Assembly: GCF_016811105.1 (NCBI RefSeq)
Contig: NZ_JAFBGM010000002.1
Location: 620,001-684,000, forward strand
Direction of reading: 5' to 3'
DNA from: Aurantibacter crassamenti
Lineage (GTDB): Bacteria; Bacteroidota; Bacteroidia; Flavobacteriales; Flavobacteriaceae
Length of the DNA: 64,000 bases
Below are positions 54,316 to 63,416 of the stretch, piece after piece; the first letter of the stretch is position 1; each line of letters starts with the position of its first letter. A model generated the notes under the pieces. The model was not told the DNA's origin. It saw nothing but the letters and a program-made list of their open reading frames with translations, and searched no databases. The translations under genes were made by a program, and so were the position numbers.

Positions 54316-55737
54316 CTAAAATTCAAATGCACCATTAAAGTAAATCGCAGTAGGAATAATTGAAACCTCTTCAGAAGTTAAAAGCGTGTTATTACTTAAG
54401 TCATACACTTCTAATGATCCATTACTTGAATAATCTTTAGCATCTACACCGTAAAGTTTTCCAGCATTCACTGACATATTAACAAAACTTAGTCCTGTAA
54501 TTTCAGCTGTTGTAGGCAGTGTTGTGCTAGTAGCGTCTAATTTAAAAACTGATCCAGAAAGATAATAATATAAACTACCGTCTACTAAAGATAATGCTCC
54601 AGGATGTTCAGTCGTTTCAAAAGTTAAGGTTTCCGTAACTGTATTATCTGTAATATCAATTTTATCTAATTGACCAGGGCTTTCAATACCTGTCCATGAA
54701 GGGTTACCACCTGAAAGCGCCCAAAGATTACCATCAGCATCAAATTGCAGCGAATTAGGTCGATCTGCAACAGTAATTGAAGTAGTCACAGCATTCGTAG
54801 TTGCATCAATTACAGAAACAATATTGTTTTGGTTAAATCCACCTTTATGAGCAACATAGATTGTACTTTCATTGGCTACAATCATTTCAGGACCTTCTGC
54901 AACCGAAATAGGAGATTCAACTGTATTATTTTCTAAGTTGATTACTGCAATAAAATCATCATCAGGATTACTTCCGTCACCCCAATTGGTTACATAACCT
55001 TTCCCATTTACAATAACCATGAAACGAGGATTTAAAAAATCGGTTTTATCAGGCCCTCCAATTGTAGCGACCGACTCAAAAGTAAAGCGGTTAACCACTT
55101 CTATTTTTTGAGAATTATTAAGAACAATATAGGCCAAATCACCTTCAAAGGCTATACTTTGCGCAGTATCACCCCAACTATCAACTTCATTCACAGATTT
55201 AAAAATTCCATTTTCTGTTGATGTCAAATCATCCGACACAAAAGAGACAGAAGCGTTTCCTGCGCCAAAATTTCCTTCATGTAAAACTAGAATTCCGTTT
55301 TCATAAGCAAAAGAATCGTTATCAGTAATTGTTAAAGTTACCGCATTACTAGACCCAATAAGCTCTTGAGCGCCATCAATACTCGTAATGGTTATAACTA
55401 GTTCTTCAGAAGTCTCAACATCATCGTCATCTAATAATGTAATGTTTTGAATGAAAGTAGTTTCCCCTGCTGCTAATGTTGCAGAACCTGAAAGTGCCTC
55501 AAAATCTTCTGCAGCAGTAGCTGTACCAGAAACTTCATAGGCTATTACTATATCAGAGTTAAATGCCGTAGTCGCAGTAAAAGTAAGTGCAATAACGCCA
55601 TCGCCCTCCGCATACGAATTATCAGTTACCGATATTGAAACGGCGCCAAGTTGTGGTTGAACATCGTCGTCATTTTTACATCCTACAAATACTATTGCAG
55701 CCATGGCTACAGTTAAAATAAAGCTTCTAATTTTCAT
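54316..55737 (-). CDS. BtuG-like surface lipoprotein: Calx-beta domain plus YncE/DUF5074 beta-propeller
   Basis: A 473-residue lipoprotein probably binding cobalamin. Lipobox VFVGC, mature CKNDDDVQP, a surface-export-like acidic start. Domains: one Calx-beta-like sandwich (about 32-145, SYAEGDGVIALTF, AAEDFEALSGSATLAAGE, LLDDDDVETSEELVI), then a propeller of the YncE/DUF5074 type (about 150-473, blades with KIEVVNRFTF, KGYVTNWGD, IYVAHKGG, NLWALSGG). It begins four bases after btuB in the same unit. BtuG of Bacteroides, a propeller next to BtuB, holds cobalamin very tightly. The Calx-beta part is not in classic BtuG. Confidence 0.86.
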   Translation of the reverse strand: MKIRSFILTVAMAAIVFVGCKNDDDVQPQLGAVSISVTDNSYAEGDGVIALTFTATTAFNSDIVIAYEVSGTATAAEDFEALSGSATLAAGETTFIQNITLLDDDDVETSEELVITITSIDGAQELIGSSNAVTLTITDNDSFAYENGILVLHEGNFGAGNASVSFVSDDLTSTENGIFKSVNEVDSWGDTAQSIAFEGDLAYIVLNNSQKIEVVNRFTFESVATIGGPDKTDFLNPRFMVIVNGKGYVTNWGDGSNPDDDFIAVINLENNTVESPISVAEGPEMIVANESTIYVAHKGGFNQNNIVSVIDATTNAVTTSITVADRPNSLQFDADGNLWALSGGNPSWTGIESPGQLDKIDITDNTVTETLTFETTEHPGALSLVDGSLYYYLSGSVFKLDATSTTLPTTAEITGLSFVNMSVNAGKLYGVDAKDYSSNGSLEVYDLSNNTLLTSEEVSIIPTAIYFNGAFEF

Positions 55738-55741
55738 TAGT

Positions 55742-57571
55742 TTAAAAATTTAAGATTAATTGAATTTGAAAATTTCTATTAGGCATTGGTCGCAATGCTA
55801 CGTTCTCGTAATAGTTATTGAAAAGATTGTTTACTGTAACTCCTAAATTATAGTTCAATTTTTTGTTCGAATTCAGAGAATAATTAATTCCCATATTAGA
55901 CACTTGATAGCCTTCTAATTCACCACCGATAATGGAAACAGGTCCATTGTATAAGTGCTGATAAAATAGACTTACATCAGAAATTGCATATGCCAAGGAA
56001 GCGTTACCCCGATGAAAAGGAACATAAATAAGTTGCTCTTTGGTTTCATTATCTTGTGATACGGTATAGGCATAATTCAATTTAAAATCGACATTCTGAT
56101 TTTTACCGATAGGATATTTTATACCAACCTCACTTTCAAGACCGTAAATTTGTACTTTGTCAACATTAGTTGGTGACCAAGGCCCATTATTCTGTGGCAG
56201 CCATCGAATCATATCTTCAGTGGCGATATAAAAACTGTTTAGATTTACATATACAGAACCAAATTTTAGTTGATGCCCAAGATCGATTTGGTAAGAGCGC
56301 TCAGAAAGCAAATCTAAATTACCACCTGGCTGCCAATAAAGGTCATTGAAAGTAGGTGCTCGAAAATTTCGAGAAGCATTAAGTTGTAGCGTGTATTGGT
56401 TGCTAAATTCATGGCTACCGTCAATGGCAAAAATCAAAGGACTTGAAAAATCAGATGAGAAATCTTGTCGTAAACTGAAATTTACAACTGATTGCTTCGA
56501 TAAATTATACTTTAAAATTGACGTTACAGAAACATCATTTCGTTGGGGACTACCGAAGCTACTCCCCTCACCCTTATAATTATTATATTCTATAAAAGAG
56601 AGCAATTTAAATAATTCAGAAAGCTCTATATCTAAAGAATACCGTGCTAAAAACGTGATAACCCTTCCTTCAGAAAAAATATCAGAATCCTTATTTTCAA
56701 AATATTTAAAGGCTTCATCTAAGTGTGCAAGCTTTAATTTTGAAACTGATTTTTCACTATAATGTGTCCACTCAATTTGTGTACGGTATTGATTATCCTT
56801 GTAACGACTTCTACCAATAGTTGCTAAATTTCCTGAGAGATTACGGTCACCAATGATGCTTTGATGGTATAATCGCAAAACATGCTTATCAGAAATTATA
56901 TATCCTGAATTAAAATTTAAACTCAAGTTTTCAAATTCACCATTCGTATTTTTCTGATCGGTTTCTAGGTATTCGTAATCATTAGTAGACCCTTTATAAT
57001 TTATACCAAAAGTGGATGACCACTTACCATTTCCGAAACTTTGATTGTAGTTGGCGTTTTTAGTATTAAAACTACCGTAACCTAAAATGAGACGGTGCCC
57101 AAAATGCTTTTCAAAGTTTAATTCATTGTTTAAATGAACACTGCCACCAATTGCACCAGTACCAAATTGCACACTGCCACCACCACTTCGAATTCCGACA
57201 GAACTATAATTCAATGGGTTAATTGTATTGAAGTCTACCTGACCATTCATTTGAGAATTAATATTAATTCCATTCCAAACCACAGCCGTATGCGAAGCAT
57301 TGGTTCCTCTAAAAGCAGGTGAAGAGACCATGCCGTAACCATTTTCTTTAAAATAAATATTTGAATTGAATGATAAAAGCCCAGTAAGTGATGATGCGTT
57401 GCGCTGTATGGTACTATCTGTTAGAATAGATACTTTGTGACCTTCTGCATACCTTTTTACCCGAGTATCAGATATAACAACCTCATCCAATTCCCAGATA
57501 GGTGTTTTCTGAGCGGATAGCTGCCAACAAAAAGGCAATACCAATACTAAAGAGAATACATAGTTCTTCAT
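55742..57571 (-). CDS. btuB: TonB-dependent cobalamin receptor BtuB
   Basis: A 609-residue outer-membrane transporter. Signal peptide (1-20, CWQLSAQ), a TonB-box-like DEVVISDTR (about 29-37), plug domain with SPAFRGTNASHTAVVWNG (about 82-99) and NGQVDFNTINPLNY, and a barrel ending in IQLILNF. BtuB is indicated by the cobalamin riboswitch 58 bases upstream, by the BtuG-like gene four bases downstream and by btuFCD on the other strand. It lacks the CarboxypepD_reg domain of the receptor at 10054. Ligand is inferred from context. Confidence 0.9.
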   Translation of the reverse strand: MKNYVFSLVLVLPFCWQLSAQKTPIWELDEVVISDTRVKRYAEGHKVSILTDSTIQRNASSLTGLLSFNSNIYFKENGYGMVSSPAFRGTNASHTAVVWNGININSQMNGQVDFNTINPLNYSSVGIRSGGGSVQFGTGAIGGSVHLNNELNFEKHFGHRLILGYGSFNTKNANYNQSFGNGKWSSTFGINYKGSTNDYEYLETDQKNTNGEFENLSLNFNSGYIISDKHVLRLYHQSIIGDRNLSGNLATIGRSRYKDNQYRTQIEWTHYSEKSVSKLKLAHLDEAFKYFENKDSDIFSEGRVITFLARYSLDIELSELFKLLSFIEYNNYKGEGSSFGSPQRNDVSVTSILKYNLSKQSVVNFSLRQDFSSDFSSPLIFAIDGSHEFSNQYTLQLNASRNFRAPTFNDLYWQPGGNLDLLSERSYQIDLGHQLKFGSVYVNLNSFYIATEDMIRWLPQNNGPWSPTNVDKVQIYGLESEVGIKYPIGKNQNVDFKLNYAYTVSQDNETKEQLIYVPFHRGNASLAYAISDVSLFYQHLYNGPVSIIGGELEGYQVSNMGINYSLNSNKKLNYNLGVTVNNLFNNYYENVALRPMPNRNFQIQLILNF

Positions 57572-57629
57572 AACCTAAACCTTTATCCCGAAAGTTTACT
57601 AATGTTTGTTGCTGCCAAAGGCAGACAAA

Positions 57630-57812
57630 TTAAAGGCAGGTCTCCTGACTTGCTTTTTACTACTTACCTTCCCATTTGCTTTAGGCAAACAGTGGTTGAA
57701 GTTTGTAGCAAAATCCGATAAATCGGCAAAGCTTACAGTTGCGGGAACAGTTCTAGATTTTAACTAGATTCCCTTTTAATTAACACAGCCAATAGAGCCA
57801 TGTCAAACCAAA
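57630..57812 (-). promoter_or_regulatory. Cobalamin (B12) riboswitch controlling btuB
   Basis: On the minus strand the conserved core is clear: AACTGTTCCCGCAACTGTAA (about 57728-57752), GGGAAGG (about 57672), and the B12 box AGTCAGGAGACCTGCC (57650-57635). It lies in the leader of btuB. In this family adenosylcobalamin binding lowers expression of the gene behind it. A hairpin CTGCC-TTT-GGCAG just after the aptamer (57611-57625) may be the switching arm. Confidence 0.92.
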
Positions 57813-57939
57813 AATTCAGCGCGAAAGTAGGCAATCTTTTTTCAAAGTATTGGCAAAAATTAAAAATATAATTGACCAACATAAAATGATGAAACCAATA
57901 ATCCCACTTAGGTTATCAAAAAAATAATAAGATTAACTG

Positions 57940-57947
57940 TACATTTG
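57940..57947 (+). promoter_or_regulatory. -7 promoter element of btuFCD
   Basis: TACATTTG is an exact TAnnTTTG, 22 bases before the btuF start. Nothing riboswitch-like lies between it and the gene. Confidence 0.5.
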
Positions 57948-57969
57948 GCCGCAATTAAAATTCATAGAA

Positions 57970-59115
57970 TTGAGAAATTTACTTTTACTTTTTGCCTTAC
58001 TACTACTTTCTTGTAAATCTGAAAATAAGAAATCAGAGCAATCAATTGAATTGCCAAAGGTTGAACAAATTGCAGTTAAGTATGCAAATGGATTTAGCAT
58101 AGAAAAATCAGGAGATATTACAATTCTTAGTATTTCTTCACCATGGCCTAATTCAGAAAGTGCATTTACCTATGCCTTAATTCCGAAAGCAAAAATGGCA
58201 GCAATGACATTAAATGTTGATGCCTATGACGCAATTATTGGTACACCGGTAGACAATATAGTAGTTACTTCAACAACTCATATTCCTGCATTAGAAGCCC
58301 TCGGTGTGTTAGACAAATTAAGAGGTTTTCCTGACACACAATATATTTCTTCTGTAAAAACTCGAAAACTCATTGCTGATGGAAAAATAAAAGAATTGGG
58401 CAGCAATCATTCTTTAAATACTGAAATGGTTATTGAATTGAAGCCTGAAGTTGTAATTGGTTTTTCAATCAGCAGTGAAAATAAAGCGTATGAAACCTTA
58501 AGTCATGCTAAAATTCTGGTAGTATATAATGGTGATTGGACGGAGCAAACTCCACTAGGAAAAGCTGAGTGGATTAAATTTTTTGCACCTTTTTTCGAAT
58601 TAGATGATAAGGCAAATTCGCTTTTTAATGAAATTGAAAGTTCGTATTTAGCCGTAAAAGAACTAGCTAAAAAAGCAAAAACAAAACCTACTGTTTTAAG
58701 TGGTGCCCTTTATAAAGATGTTTGGTATTTACCTGGTGGTGGTAGTTGGGCAGCACAATTTATTGAAGATGCAAACGCAGATTACTTGTATAAAGAAACC
58801 ACAGAAACAGGGAGCCTTTCTTTGGGTATTGAAGCCATTTTAACCAAAGCTAAAAATGCTGAATTCTGGATATCGCCATCTCAATTCACGGCTTATAATG
58901 AAATGGAAAAGGCAGGACGTCATTACAGCCAATTTGATGCCTTTCAATCTAAAAACTTATACACATTTGCTAAAACAAAAGGTGAAACTGATGGGCTATT
59001 GTACTTTGAATTAGCCCCCAACAGACCTGATTTGGTTTTAAAAGACTTGGTGCATATCTTCCACCCAGATTTATTACCAAACCATAATCCGTTCTTTTTT
59101 AAACCCCTTGATTAA
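57970..59115 (+). CDS. btuF: ABC transporter substrate-binding lipoprotein, B12/iron-siderophore type, TTG start
   Basis: A 381-residue cluster-A-type binding protein. Lipobox LLLSC (Cys16), then two lobes joined by a long helix (about 185-225): IVVTSTTHIPALEALG near 94, KPEVVIGFS near 157, and KDVWYLPGGGSWAAQFIEDANADYLY, cited in parts near 255. The start is TTG at 57970; no ATG gives the signal peptide. Gene order btuF-btuC-btuD and the facing riboswitch-controlled btuB make cobalamin the likely cargo; siderophores are the other possibility. Confidence 0.87.
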   Translation: MRNLLLLFALLLLSCKSENKKSEQSIELPKVEQIAVKYANGFSIEKSGDITILSISSPWPNSESAFTYALIPKAKMAAMTLNVDAYDAIIGTPVDNIVVTSTTHIPALEALGVLDKLRGFPDTQYISSVKTRKLIADGKIKELGSNHSLNTEMVIELKPEVVIGFSISSENKAYETLSHAKILVVYNGDWTEQTPLGKAEWIKFFAPFFELDDKANSLFNEIESSYLAVKELAKKAKTKPTVLSGALYKDVWYLPGGGSWAAQFIEDANADYLYKETTETGSLSLGIEAILTKAKNAEFWISPSQFTAYNEMEKAGRHYSQFDAFQSKNLYTFAKTKGETDGLLYFELAPNRPDLVLKDLVHIFHPDLLPNHNPFFFKPLD

Positions 59116-59118
59116 ACA

Positions 59119-60150
59119 ATGTTAGAGTCAAAAACATATCGTTTTTCTTTTCTGTTTTTACTTTTAATACTCGTGCTTGTTTTTACTTTAAACATTAGTT
59201 CAGGTTCGGTCTCAATTCCCATAAATGAAACTATAAATGCCCTTTTTGGCGGCACTTTACAAAATGAATCTTGGAGTTATATTATTTGGGATTATCGAAT
59301 TCCGAAAGCACTTACCGCAATTTTAGTGGGTGCAGGATTAGCCTTGAGCGGACTCTTAATGCAAACCTTATTTCGTAATCCCTTAGCAGGGCCTTTTGTA
59401 CTCGGTATAAGTTCAGGTGCAAGTTTAGGAGCTGCACTACTTATAATGGGATCATCGGTTTTGGCTAGCTTTTTTTCCTTCGGATTAATAAATGATATTT
59501 CATTAGCAATTGCCGCTAGTATCGGCAGCTTTTTAGTTTTAATGGTTGTGATATCAGTGGCTACAAAAGTGAAAGATACCATGGCTTTATTGATTATAGG
59601 ATTGATGTTTGGTAGCATTACTTCTGCAATTGTAAGCGTACTCTCCTATTTTACGAATGCCGAAAAATTACAGCAATATATCTATTGGTCATATGGAAGT
59701 TTAGGTAACCTTTCTTGGCGACAATTAGGATTATTATTTGCGCTCGTTTTAGCTGGTATATTCTTAAGTATACTTTCTATAAAATCATTAAATGCAATGC
59801 TTTTAGGTGAGAATTATGCGCGTAGTTTGGGCGTGAATATGAAAACATCGCGCTATCTGATTATTATTGCTACAGGTATTTTAGCAGGGAGTATTACGGC
59901 CTTCGCGGGTCCGATTGCTTTTGTAGGTCTAGCGGTTCCGCATTTAACACGGCAAATATTCAATACCACAGACCATAGAATATTAATGCCAGCAGTATTA
60001 ATTTATGGTGCTATATTGATGTTGATTTGTGATACTATTGCGCAATTACCAACCTCAGCTAACGTATTACCCATTAATGCAGTAACAAGTATTATAGGAG
60101 CACCCGTTGTAATTTGGCTACTAATTCGAAAACGAAAAATGATGTTTTAA
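59119..60150 (+). CDS. btuC: Cobalamin ABC transporter permease BtuC
   Basis: FecCD-family permease of 343 residues with about ten membrane helices. Markers: WDYRIPKALTAILVGAGLALSG (split at about 56-76), RNPLAGPFVLGISSGASLGAAL (split at about 90-110), ARSLGVNMKTSRYL (the helix contacting the ATPase, about 234-247) and GPIAFVGLAVPHLTR (about 268-282). Four bases after btuF; its stop codon shares one base with the btuD start. Confidence 0.93.
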   Translation: MLESKTYRFSFLFLLLILVLVFTLNISSGSVSIPINETINALFGGTLQNESWSYIIWDYRIPKALTAILVGAGLALSGLLMQTLFRNPLAGPFVLGISSGASLGAALLIMGSSVLASFFSFGLINDISLAIAASIGSFLVLMVVISVATKVKDTMALLIIGLMFGSITSAIVSVLSYFTNAEKLQQYIYWSYGSLGNLSWRQLGLLFALVLAGIFLSILSIKSLNAMLLGENYARSLGVNMKTSRYLIIIATGILAGSITAFAGPIAFVGLAVPHLTRQIFNTTDHRILMPAVLIYGAILMLICDTIAQLPTSANVLPINAVTSIIGAPVVIWLLIRKRKMMF

Positions 60151-60944
60151 TGGCGGCAAATCACGATAACATTACTTTTAGTGTAAGAGACTTAGCAATA
60201 GGTTATTCCTTAAAAAAGGAAAAAGCACTAATTGCAAGCAACATTAATTTTGATACAATCAAAGGTGAGCTTACTGCTATTATTGGAATAAACGGAATTG
60301 GTAAATCAACATTATTAAGAACTTTAGGTAAGGTACAACCAAAACTTTCGGGTGTAGTTGAACTAAATGGTAAATCATTAGACAACTATAAACCAATAGA
60401 ATTAGCTGCAGACCTTAGTCTTGTTTTAACTGAACCAATTGCATCAAAAAACATGACAGTAGCTGAACTACTTGCTTTAGGTAGGTCTCCTTATACCAAT
60501 TGGCTTGGTGCTTTATCTAAAGAAGATGTATTAAAAGTTGAAGACGCTATTCAACAAATGGAACTCGCTAAAATACAGCATAAAAAATGTTATGAATTAA
60601 GTGATGGACAATTGCAACGTGTTATGATTGCACGAGCTTTGGTACAAGACACTGCTGTAATATTATTAGATGAACCTACAACACATTTAGACTTATACCA
60701 TAAAGTTCAAATATTAAAATTATTAAAATCCATAGCACATAGAACCAACAAAACAATTGTGTTTACAACGCATGAAATTGAAATAGCAATTCAAATATGC
60801 GATAAAATTTTGGTGTTAGATGGCACAGTAAATGCCTTTGACAAACCCAATAAACTTATAGAGCAAAAAGCTTTCGACACCTTATTTCCTTCAGATACAG
60901 TTTTCTTTGATGCTCAGAACGGTTCTTTTAAAATTAAAGAATAG
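60150..60944 (+). CDS. btuD: Cobalamin ABC transporter ATPase BtuD
   Basis: A 264-residue ATPase: Walker A GINGIGKST (about 46-54), Q-loop near LVLTEPI, signature LSDGQLQRVMIARAL, Walker B VILLDEPTTHLD, H-loop FTTHEIEI. The signature reads SDGQ instead of SGGQ, a variant common in B12/siderophore ATPases of this phylum. The start is the ATG at 60150, sharing a base with the btuC stop (TAATG); the longer TTG reading from 60114 would overlap btuC by 37 bases. Confidence 0.93.
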   Translation: MAANHDNITFSVRDLAIGYSLKKEKALIASNINFDTIKGELTAIIGINGIGKSTLLRTLGKVQPKLSGVVELNGKSLDNYKPIELAADLSLVLTEPIASKNMTVAELLALGRSPYTNWLGALSKEDVLKVEDAIQQMELAKIQHKKCYELSDGQLQRVMIARALVQDTAVILLDEPTTHLDLYHKVQILKLLKSIAHRTNKTIVFTTHEIEIAIQICDKILVLDGTVNAFDKPNKLIEQKAFDTLFPSDTVFFDAQNGSFKIKE

Positions 60945-61065
60945 AAATATATTTGAATGCAATACTAAAAGGCTATTTTTTGGCTTCAATACATATTCAA
61001 ACCTAAAGTTCTCCTTTCTTCTTTTTTAAAATCACTTATCTTTACTTCGAATACATTATTTGACA

Positions 61066-62406
61066 ATGAACGAATACTTAATATATCTTATAATTGGTAT
61101 AATCTGCCTTGCAATTGGTTACTTTATAGGCAATTATATTAATGCACTAAAAACAAAATCAGAGCAAAGTGCTTTACTTGAACGCGAACAACAGTTAGGC
61201 AATAATCTCAACAATCTAAACGAAAAATTAATAAATTCTGAGGCAGAAAAAAACGAACTTCGATTAGAAAAAGAACGGCTGGGCTATCAGATTACGAGAT
61301 ATGAAGCAGACCTAGAAAATTTACAATTAAAGAATACTGAGCAAAAAGAAGAAGTAGAAAAGCTTCAAGAAAAATTCACTAAAGAATTTGAAAATCTCGC
61401 GAATAAAATATTAGAAGAGAAGAGTCTAAAATTCACAGAGCGTAACGAGAAAAATATCAAAGACATTCTTACCCCACTCAATGAAAAAATACAATTGTTT
61501 GAAAAGAAAGTAGAAGAAAGTCAAAAAGAAAACATCAGTATTCATTCTGCCTTAAAAGAACAATTACTTAATCTTCAAACTCAAAACCTAAAGATTACCC
61601 AAGAAGCTGAGAACCTTACAAAAGCGCTTAAAGGCGATAGTAAAATGCAAGGCAATTGGGGAGAACTTGTTTTAGAACGGGTTCTAGAAAAATCAGGACT
61701 AGAAAAAGATCGCGAGTATACGGTGCAACAAAGTTTTACATTAGAAGATGGTTCTCGTGTTTTACCAGATGTGATTATCAATCTGCCTGATGGTAAAAAG
61801 ATGATTGTTGATTCAAAGGTCTCTTTAACTGATTATGAACGTTATGTTAATGCGGATGACGATGATGCACAAGCCAAACATTTAAAAGATCATATAAATT
61901 CGCTTCGAAGACATGTAGATCAGTTATCCGCTAAAAAATATGAAGACTTATACCAAATGGAAAGTCCAGATTTTGTACTGCTTTTCATTCCTATAGAACC
62001 AGCATTTGCCATAGCTATAAATAATGACAACACCCTTTATAATAAAGCATTTGAACAAAACATTGTAATTGTTACTCCTTCTACTTTATTGGCGACGTTA
62101 CGCACAATAGATAGTATGTGGAATAACGAAAAACAACAGCGAAACGCTATTGAAATTGCCAGACAAGCTGGTGCACTTTATGATAAATTCGAAGGTTTTG
62201 TTGGTGACCTTACCAAAGTCGGTAAACGATTAGATGATGCCAAGGGCGAATACAAAGGCGCAATGAATAAATTAGTTGATGGCCGCGGTAATATTATTAC
62301 AAGTATTGAGAAGTTGAAAAAAATGGGTGCCAAAGCTAAAAAGTCAATACCTGATGCTTTTATAAAAAGAGCTGAAGAAAGTGATTTTGAAGAAATTGAA
62401 ATGTAG
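61066..62406 (+). CDS. rmuC: DNA recombination protein RmuC
   Basis: A 446-residue protein that limits rearrangement at inverted repeats and counteracts recombination at stalled forks. N-terminal membrane helix (about 4-22), a long coiled coil (about 28-185, LEREQQLGNNLNNLNEKL), then the RmuC nuclease-like domain: QGNWGELVLERVLEKSGL, VLPDVIINLPDGKKMIVDSKVSLT in parts (the Asp and the Asp-x-Lys of the PD-(D/E)XK fold), and a C-terminal coil. TTG at 61060 could also start it; the ATG at 61066 is preferred. Confidence 0.94.
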   Translation: MNEYLIYLIIGIICLAIGYFIGNYINALKTKSEQSALLEREQQLGNNLNNLNEKLINSEAEKNELRLEKERLGYQITRYEADLENLQLKNTEQKEEVEKLQEKFTKEFENLANKILEEKSLKFTERNEKNIKDILTPLNEKIQLFEKKVEESQKENISIHSALKEQLLNLQTQNLKITQEAENLTKALKGDSKMQGNWGELVLERVLEKSGLEKDREYTVQQSFTLEDGSRVLPDVIINLPDGKKMIVDSKVSLTDYERYVNADDDDAQAKHLKDHINSLRRHVDQLSAKKYEDLYQMESPDFVLLFIPIEPAFAIAINNDNTLYNKAFEQNIVIVTPSTLLATLRTIDSMWNNEKQQRNAIEIARQAGALYDKFEGFVGDLTKVGKRLDDAKGEYKGAMNKLVDGRGNIITSIEKLKKMGAKAKKSIPDAFIKRAEESDFEEIEM

Positions 62407-62467
62407 AATACAACGATTTACATTTAAATAGATGGGGCTACAAATTAATGCCCTTAATTAAAAAACT

Positions 62468-62481
62468 CCTGTATATACAGG
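62468..62481. repeat. Perfect 14-base palindrome between rmuC and a small membrane-protein gene
   Basis: CCTGTATATACAGG lies 62 bases after rmuC and 21 before the ATG at 62503. It is a possible dimeric regulator site or a short hairpin; no T run follows. Confidence 0.5.
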
Positions 62482-62502
62482 TATGACTATAATAACTTAT
62501 TG

Positions 62503-62868
62503 ATGAAAAAAGCACTAGTTCTTGGCTTAACGTTTTTATTAATTGCGATAGCCGCATTTTATGCATTTATTTATTTTGTGCCATATAGTCAAGGATACCG
62601 CTCAGGTGAATTGATAAAATTTTCTAGTAGAGGGGTACTAACAAAAACTTGGGAAGGTGAAATTAGCCAAGGAATTTCTGGTGCTCAAATATTCTCATTT
62701 TCGGTTTTAGACAAAGAAAAAGAAGTAATACAAAAATTGAAAGACTACCAAGGTAAGTATGTCAAAGTAACTTATGTTGAACGTTACGCCACTTTCTTTT
62801 GGTTAGGAGATAGCAACTATTTCATTACCGAGGTAGTTGAAGAAAAATCACCCCATTTTAATAAATAG
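62503..62868 (+). CDS. Small exported or membrane-anchored protein, function unknown
   Basis: A 121-residue protein with one N-terminal membrane helix (about 4-24), then a basic-to-acidic soluble part with YSQGYRSGELIKFSSRG, KTWEGEISQGISGAQIFSFS and GKYVKVTYVERYATF. It fits a conserved flavobacterial pattern sometimes labelled 6-phosphogluconate dehydrogenase because of nearby zwf-pgl genes, but it has no Rossmann fold and cannot be that enzyme. Start at the ATG 62503; a TTG one codon earlier also fits. Two bases before the thioesterase. Confidence 0.75.
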   Translation: MKKALVLGLTFLLIAIAAFYAFIYFVPYSQGYRSGELIKFSSRGVLTKTWEGEISQGISGAQIFSFSVLDKEKEVIQKLKDYQGKYVKVTYVERYATFFWLGDSNYFITEVVEEKSPHFNK

Positions 62869-62870
62869 CA

Positions 62871-63416
62871 ATGCAGAATTATAAATCAGCAAGAGAATCT
62901 AAAGTTTCAATTACAGAGTTAATGCTTCCCTCCCATTCCAATTTCGGTGGTAAAGTTCACGGTGGCCATATATTAAATTTAATGGATCAAATAGCCTTTG
63001 CTTGTGCTTCAAAACATTCGCAATGTTATTGTGTTACAGCATCGGTCAATAGAGTTGATTTTTTATCACCTGTAGAAGTTGGTGAATTAATTACCTTAAA
63101 AGCATCCATCAATTATACAGGTAGAACCTCAATGGTTGTTGGCGTTCGAGTAGAATCTGAAAATATTACGACTGGCAAAAAAAGACATTGTAATTCGTCT
63201 TATTTCACCATGGTCGCTAAAGACACAGATGGCAAAAACATACCTATTCCTGGTTTACTCGTAAATGACAATCAAGGGATTAGAAGATTTACACGAAGTA
63301 AATTTAGAAAAGAATCGGCCTTTGATCGTGATAGCAAGTTTGATGCTAGCAATTTTAATGCAGATGAACATGTGAAATTACTAAACGAAGAAAATGTTAA
63401 GATTGAGTTGAAGTAA
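62871..63416 (+). CDS. Acyl-CoA thioesterase, YciA-like hotdog fold
   Basis: A 181-residue thioesterase that frees CoA from acyl-CoA. The hotdog core is clear: ELMLPSHSNFGGKVHGGHILNLMDQIAFACASKH in parts (Asn/Gly/Asp active-site stretch, about 19-45), DFLSPVEVGELITLKASI (about 63-80) and SMVVGVRVESENITTGK. The extra C-terminal tail (about 130-181) is normal for this subgroup. The 3' end overlaps the convergent pgl gene by 20 bases; probably co-transcribed with the small membrane protein upstream. Confidence 0.9.
   Translation: MQNYKSARESKVSITELMLPSHSNFGGKVHGGHILNLMDQIAFACASKHSQCYCVTASVNRVDFLSPVEVGELITLKASINYTGRTSMVVGVRVESENITTGKKRHCNSSYFTMVAKDTDGKNIPIPGLLVNDNQGIRRFTRSKFRKESAFDRDSKFDASNFNADEHVKLLNEENVKIELK

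Noticed and set aside
62503-62868. Calling the small membrane protein 6-phosphogluconate dehydrogenase
   Set aside because: 121 residues with a membrane helix and no Rossmann fold cannot be that enzyme.
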